A stretch of DNA of 26,406 nt from contig CAAGBE010000087.1 of NCBI GenBank assembly GCA_900768005.1, forward strand, positions 1-26,406. The letters run 5' to 3'. Both the position numbers and the translations under genes were made by a program. The DNA is from Clostridia bacterium (GTDB lineage Bacteria > Bacillota > Clostridia > UMGS1883). This document shows positions 23,145-26,406 of the stretch, piece by piece (position 1 is the stretch's first letter; every line of letters begins with the position of its first letter). The notes below the pieces were generated by a model. It was given only the letters and a program-made list of their open reading frames with translations. It did not search any database and had not been told where the DNA came from.

Positions 23145-23894
23145 ATGAAACTTGATAATATAATTTCTGAACGAAAAAATAAGAAAATCTATCGTGACGG
23201 AGATAGATGTATTAAGGTTTTTGATGAAAGTTTCTCTAAGGCAGATGTATTAAACGAAGCGTTAAACCAGGCAAGAATCGAAGAAACAGGGCTTAATATT
23301 CCCAAAGTGCTTGAAGTAACGATGATTGAAGGCAAATGGGCAATCGTGTCTGAATACATCAAGGGAAAGACACTTTCACAGCTTATGAAAGAATCTCCCG
23401 AGAAAATTAATGAATATTTAGAAATGTTTGTTGATTTACAGTTAGAGATGCACTCCAAAAAATCTCCTCTTCTTAACAAATTAAAGGATAAAATGAATCG
23501 TAAGATAAGTGCAACAACTCTTGATGCAACAACCCGCTATGAACTTCACACCAGACTTGAGGGTATGCCAAAACACAACAAGGTTTGCCACGGAGATTTT
23601 AATCCGTCAAACATTATTATTTCTGAAAATGGTACTCCTTATATTCTGGACTGGTCTCACGCAACGCAGGGCAATGCATCTGCTGATGCAGCAAGAACCT
23701 ATCTTTTGTTCTGCCTTAGCGGAGATGTTGAACTTGCAAATAAATATCTTGATACATTTTGCAGCAAAAGTGATACTGCAAAACAGTATGTTCAGAAGTG
23801 GATGCCCATTGTTGCCGCATCCCAGTCTGTAAAGGGTAATGAAAAGGAAAGAGAATTCCTCCTTTCCTGGGTAAATGTAGTTGATTACGAGTAA
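23145..23894 (+). CDS. APH/choline-kinase-like phosphotransferase, substrate unknown
   Basis: The 249-residue protein has the aminoglycoside-phosphotransferase kinase fold. The catalytic loop CHGDFNPSN gives His149, Asp151 and Asn156, and the metal-binding ILDW gives Asp169. An N-lobe lysine is present in RCIKVF (Lys24), and EYIKGKTLSQLM follows where the hinge should be. It lacks an obvious resistance-enzyme signature and is more like the small-molecule or sugar kinases of this fold often left unnamed in Clostridia. It starts 20 bases after adhE with a GAGAGGA site, so it shares the adhE message. Why a kinase is coupled to AdhE is unclear. No clear terminator follows. Confidence 0.78.
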   Translation: MKLDNIISERKNKKIYRDGDRCIKVFDESFSKADVLNEALNQARIEETGLNIPKVLEVTMIEGKWAIVSEYIKGKTLSQLMKESPEKINEYLEMFVDLQLEMHSKKSPLLNKLKDKMNRKISATTLDATTRYELHTRLEGMPKHNKVCHGDFNPSNIIISENGTPYILDWSHATQGNASADAARTYLLFCLSGDVELANKYLDTFCSKSDTAKQYVQKWMPIVAASQSVKGNEKEREFLLSWVNVVDYE

Positions 23895-24004
23895 AGAATT
23901 TTGAGCAAAATCATATATTCTGCCAATAAAAAACAAAGATTTGTCTTGCGCAGAGCGGGTATTATATTGTATAATTATATATATCTTATCAGGAGAGGTG
24001 CAGT

Positions 24005-25651
24005 ATGGATTACAGAGCAGAATATGAAAAATGGATAAATTCTCCAAAGGTTACAGACGAAGTCAAGGCAGAGCTTGCAGGGCTTGATGAAAAAGAAAAG
24101 GAAGACCGTTTTTATAAGGAACTTGAATTTGGTACAGCAGGTATGCGCGGTATCATGAGTGCAGGTATTAACCGTATGAATATCTACACTGTAAGAAGGG
24201 CTACTCAGGGTCTTTGCCTTGAAATGATGGATAAGGGAGAAGAAACTGTTAAAAAGGGCGTTGTTATAGCATACGACTCGAGAAACAACTCCGCACTTTT
24301 TGCTATGGAGTGTGCGAAAGTTCTCTGTGCAAATGGTATCAAGACGTATCTTTTTGAATCTCTTCGTCCTACGCCCGAGCTTTCCTTTGCACTCCGTTAT
24401 CTTAAGTGTGCACGCGGTATAGTTGTTACTGCAAGCCATAATCCCAAGGAATACAACGGTTACAAGGTTTACGGTGAAGACGGAAGCCAGCTTCCTCCCG
24501 AGGATGCTGATGTTATCACAGGCTACATCAACAATATTGACCTTTTTGACGGTGTTAAAATAACTGAAAACCCCAACTATATTTCAATCGGTGAGGATGT
24601 TGACAGAGCGTACATAGACGCTATAAAGGAACAGTCCCTTGGTATTGAAATTCCCGAGGACTTTAAGGTTGTGTACACCCCTATTCACGGAAGCGGTAAC
24701 AAGCTTGTGCGCCGTGTCCTTGACGAAATCGGTGTTAAGAATGTATTCGTAGTTCCCGAACAGGAAGCTCCTGACGGTGATTTCCCCACAGTAAATAGCC
24801 CCAACCCCGAAAATGCAGAAGCATTCACTATTGCGATTAAATATGCAAAGGAGCAGAATGCAGATATAGTATTCGGTACGGACCCCGACAGTGACCGCCT
24901 TGGTGTAGTGGTACGCCTTGACGACGGCTCATACAATGTGCTTAACGGAAATCAGATAGGTGCTCTTCTATGTGAATTTATTTTGAGAACAAGAAAAGCA
25001 CAGGGAACACTTCCCAAGGAAGGTGCAGTTATAAAATCCATTGTTTCTACGGAAATGATTCGTGCTATTACAAAGGATTACAACATTGAAACAATCGACG
25101 TTCTTACAGGCTTTAAATTCATTGGTGAAAAGATTAAAGAATTTGAAGCAGAGGGTAAGTTTGATAAGTATGTATTCGGCTTTGAAGAAAGTTACGGCTA
25201 TCTTAAGGGAAGCTACTGCCGTGATAAGGATGCCGTTGTTGCATCTATGCTTATTACTGAGCTTGCTGCTGACCTTAAAGCCCATGATAAGACACTTTAC
25301 GACGGACTTATTGATTTATATGAGAAGTACGGATATTACCTTGAAAATGTGCAGACAAAAACCCTTGCAGGTATAGAGGGACTTGCACAGATTAAGGCTA
25401 TTATGAAAAAATTCAGGGAAGAAGGCGTACCCTTCGATGTGGAAAAGGCTCTTGACTATTCTACGGGTATTGACGGACTTCCTAAGAGTGATGTGCTTAA
25501 ATACTTCCTCAAGGACGGCAGCCTTATCACAGTCCGTCCGTCAGGTACAGAGCCAAAGATTAAGTTCTATTTCGGTGTATGCGGAAAATCGCAGAAGGAT
25601 GCCGAAGAGAAAGTAAAAATCCTTGTTGATAAGGTTTTTTCACAGATTTAA
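24005..25651 (+). CDS. Phosphoglucomutase/phosphomannomutase (alpha-D-phosphohexomutase family)
   Basis: The 548-residue enzyme moves phosphate between C1 and C6 of hexoses. The phosphoserine is Ser144 in [15 protein letters not shown]. The metal loop [10 protein letters not shown] (about 291-300), the sugar-binding FEESYGY and the C-terminal phosphate-binding [13 protein letters not shown] are all intact. The N-terminal EFGTAGMRG and the length fit the PgcA-like branch of Firmicutes, which makes glucose 1-phosphate for glycolipid and surface-polymer synthesis; phosphomannomutase or phosphopentomutase activity is not excluded. The start has AGGAGAGG. A TATAAT (23970-23975) lies upstream without a convincing -35, so its promoter is uncertain. 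Confidence 0.92.
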   Translation: MDYRAEYEKWINSPKVTDEVKAELAGLDEKEKEDRFYKELEFGTAGMRGIMSAGINRMNIYTVRRATQGLCLEMMDKGEETVKKGVVIAYDSRNNSALFAMECAKVLCANGIKTYLFESLRPTPELSFALRYLKCARGIVVTASHNPKEYNGYKVYGEDGSQLPPEDADVITGYINNIDLFDGVKITENPNYISIGEDVDRAYIDAIKEQSLGIEIPEDFKVVYTPIHGSGNKLVRRVLDEIGVKNVFVVPEQEAPDGDFPTVNSPNPENAEAFTIAIKYAKEQNADIVFGTDPDSDRLGVVVRLDDGSYNVLNGNQIGALLCEFILRTRKAQGTLPKEGAVIKSIVSTEMIRAITKDYNIETIDVLTGFKFIGEKIKEFEAEGKFDKYVFGFEESYGYLKGSYCRDKDAVVASMLITELAADLKAHDKTLYDGLIDLYEKYGYYLENVQTKTLAGIEGLAQIKAIMKKFREEGVPFDVEKALDYSTGIDGLPKSDVLKYFLKDGSLITVRPSGTEPKIKFYFGVCGKSQKDAEEKVKILVDKVFSQI

Positions 25652-25654
25652 GCT

Positions 25655-26317
25655 ATGAAAATCATTGCACACATTGAAACGGATTTCAAGGAGAAATTCG
25701 GTATTCCCAGACAAAGCGGAATTGTAGAAGAAACCGTAGGAAAAATAGTTTTTGAAAAAAAGTATCAAGTCCCCGAAGCATTTCGGGGACTTGAGGACTT
25801 TTCGCACATCTGGATTCTGTGGAAATTTTCCAAGGCAGAAAGGGAAGAGTGGTCACCTACCGTAAGACCTCCGCTTTTGGGTGGTAATAAGCGGATGGGT
25901 GTATTTTCAACCCGTTCACCATTCAGACCGAACCCTATCGGACTTTCTTCGGTGAAACTGGACAGAATTGAATATACAAAAGACCGCGGACCGGTGCTAT
26001 GGGTAAGGGGTGCAGATTTACTTGACGGCACTCCCATATACGATATAAAACCGTATCTTGCCTATGCAGATTCTCACCCTGATGCGGTGGGAGGTTTTAC
26101 CGAAAACCTTGAACAAAGAAAACTGCAGGTTAAGGTTTTGTGTGAAGAGTTTAATTCTCTGCCGGAAGATAAACAGGCGGAAATTATAAAAATTTTAGAG
26201 CAGGACCCTACGCCCTCCTACAAAAAAGACGGGGAAGAGTACGGGATGCATTACGGAGATTATGAAGTGAAATTCTATATAGAAGAGAAAACCCTTTACA
26301 TAACGAAGATTATATGA
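25655..26317 (+). CDS. trmO: TrmO-family tRNA methyltransferase (TsaA/YaeB, UPF0066)
   Basis: The 220-residue protein carries the UPF0066 beta-barrel signatures: the early HIETDFKEKFGIPRQS, RPPLLGGNKRMGVFSTRSPFRPN (quoted in part as GVFSTRSPFRPNPIGLS) and the later GADLLDGTPIYDIKPYL. TrmO uses S-adenosylmethionine to methylate N6 of threonylcarbamoyladenosine at position 37 of tRNA-Thr in E. coli. It starts 3 bases after the phosphohexomutase stop without a clear ribosome site, so coupled translation is likely. Its stop overlaps the next ATG by 4 bases. Confidence 0.9.
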   Translation: MKIIAHIETDFKEKFGIPRQSGIVEETVGKIVFEKKYQVPEAFRGLEDFSHIWILWKFSKAEREEWSPTVRPPLLGGNKRMGVFSTRSPFRPNPIGLSSVKLDRIEYTKDRGPVLWVRGADLLDGTPIYDIKPYLAYADSHPDAVGGFTENLEQRKLQVKVLCEEFNSLPEDKQAEIIKILEQDPTPSYKKDGEEYGMHYGDYEVKFYIEEKTLYITKII

Positions 26318-26406
26318 ATAATATTGCCGATAAATGGTATGTTCTTTTCTTCTACATACTCAATTTTATTATGGTTGGTGCCGACCTTGTTATGTATGCA
26401 AGAAAC
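26314..26406 (+). CDS. Start of an unidentified membrane protein, truncated by the window edge
   Basis: An ATG at 26314 overlaps the trmO stop (ATGA) and opens a frame to the window end (31 codons). It begins MNNIADKWY and continues with a hydrophobic helix (VLFFYILNFIMVGADLV). The coupling to trmO and the membrane helix make a real gene likely, but there is too little sequence to name it. Confidence 0.5.
   Translation, partial: MNNIADKWYVLFFYILNFIMVGADLVMYARN

Overview
This window looks like chromosomal DNA from an anaerobic Clostridia-type Firmicute. The basis is AT-rich intergenic DNA with consensus sigma-A promoters and strong Shine-Dalgarno sites, oxygen-sensitive enzymes (class III ribonucleotide reductase NrdD/NrdG, AdhE, the [FeFe]-hydrogenase maturase HydE, a flavin reductase-rubredoxin fusion) and Firmicute gene pairs (holB-yaaT/ricT, trmK-nif3). 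I cannot name a species. I see no tRNA, CRISPR array, phage gene or transposase.

Layout. Bases 1-311 hold the start of a leftward secreted protein. A divergent promoter pair then starts a tight rightward operon (511-7787): murJ, a DUF5693 membrane protein, holB, yaaT/ricT, a D-2-hydroxyacid dehydrogenase and an AEC-family carrier. It ends at a bidirectional hairpin terminator shared with the leftward RNase P RNA gene (rnpB). From about 12.28 kb down to 7.83 kb the leftward block reads hpf, rnmV, radC, yqeY, trmK, nif3, rnpB: ribosome hibernation, RNA maturation and tRNA modification. From 12.6 kb rightward come nrdD, nrdG and dut, which supply and police deoxynucleotides anaerobically, behind a consensus promoter overlapped by two NrdR-like boxes. 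Facing them is a flavin reductase-rubredoxin gene. Next are leftward hydE-mnmA, divergent from a LysR regulator. The regulator is followed by a rightward adhE-kinase unit with a striking 40-bp operator-like palindrome and a 16-codon leader ORF. A phosphohexomutase, trmO and the start of a membrane protein complete the window.

The least explained structure is a repeat family in two intergenic regions. Two full copies (11978-12251 and 16514-16787) are each exactly 274 bp, lie in the same orientation and have terminal inverted repeats (perfect over 24 bp in the second copy). Each contains an internal hairpin in which the two copies differ by one compensatory base pair. Each copy ends 15-16 bp upstream of a start codon, directly against the Shine-Dalgarno site of hpf or of the flavin reductase gene. 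A third, truncated and inverted relative (about 16798-16929) follows the second copy and shows both a compensatory stem change and an ungapped, codon-like divergence pattern. This is either a non-autonomous mobile element (MITE-like) or a repeated structured leader RNA. It is the best candidate here for something undescribed.
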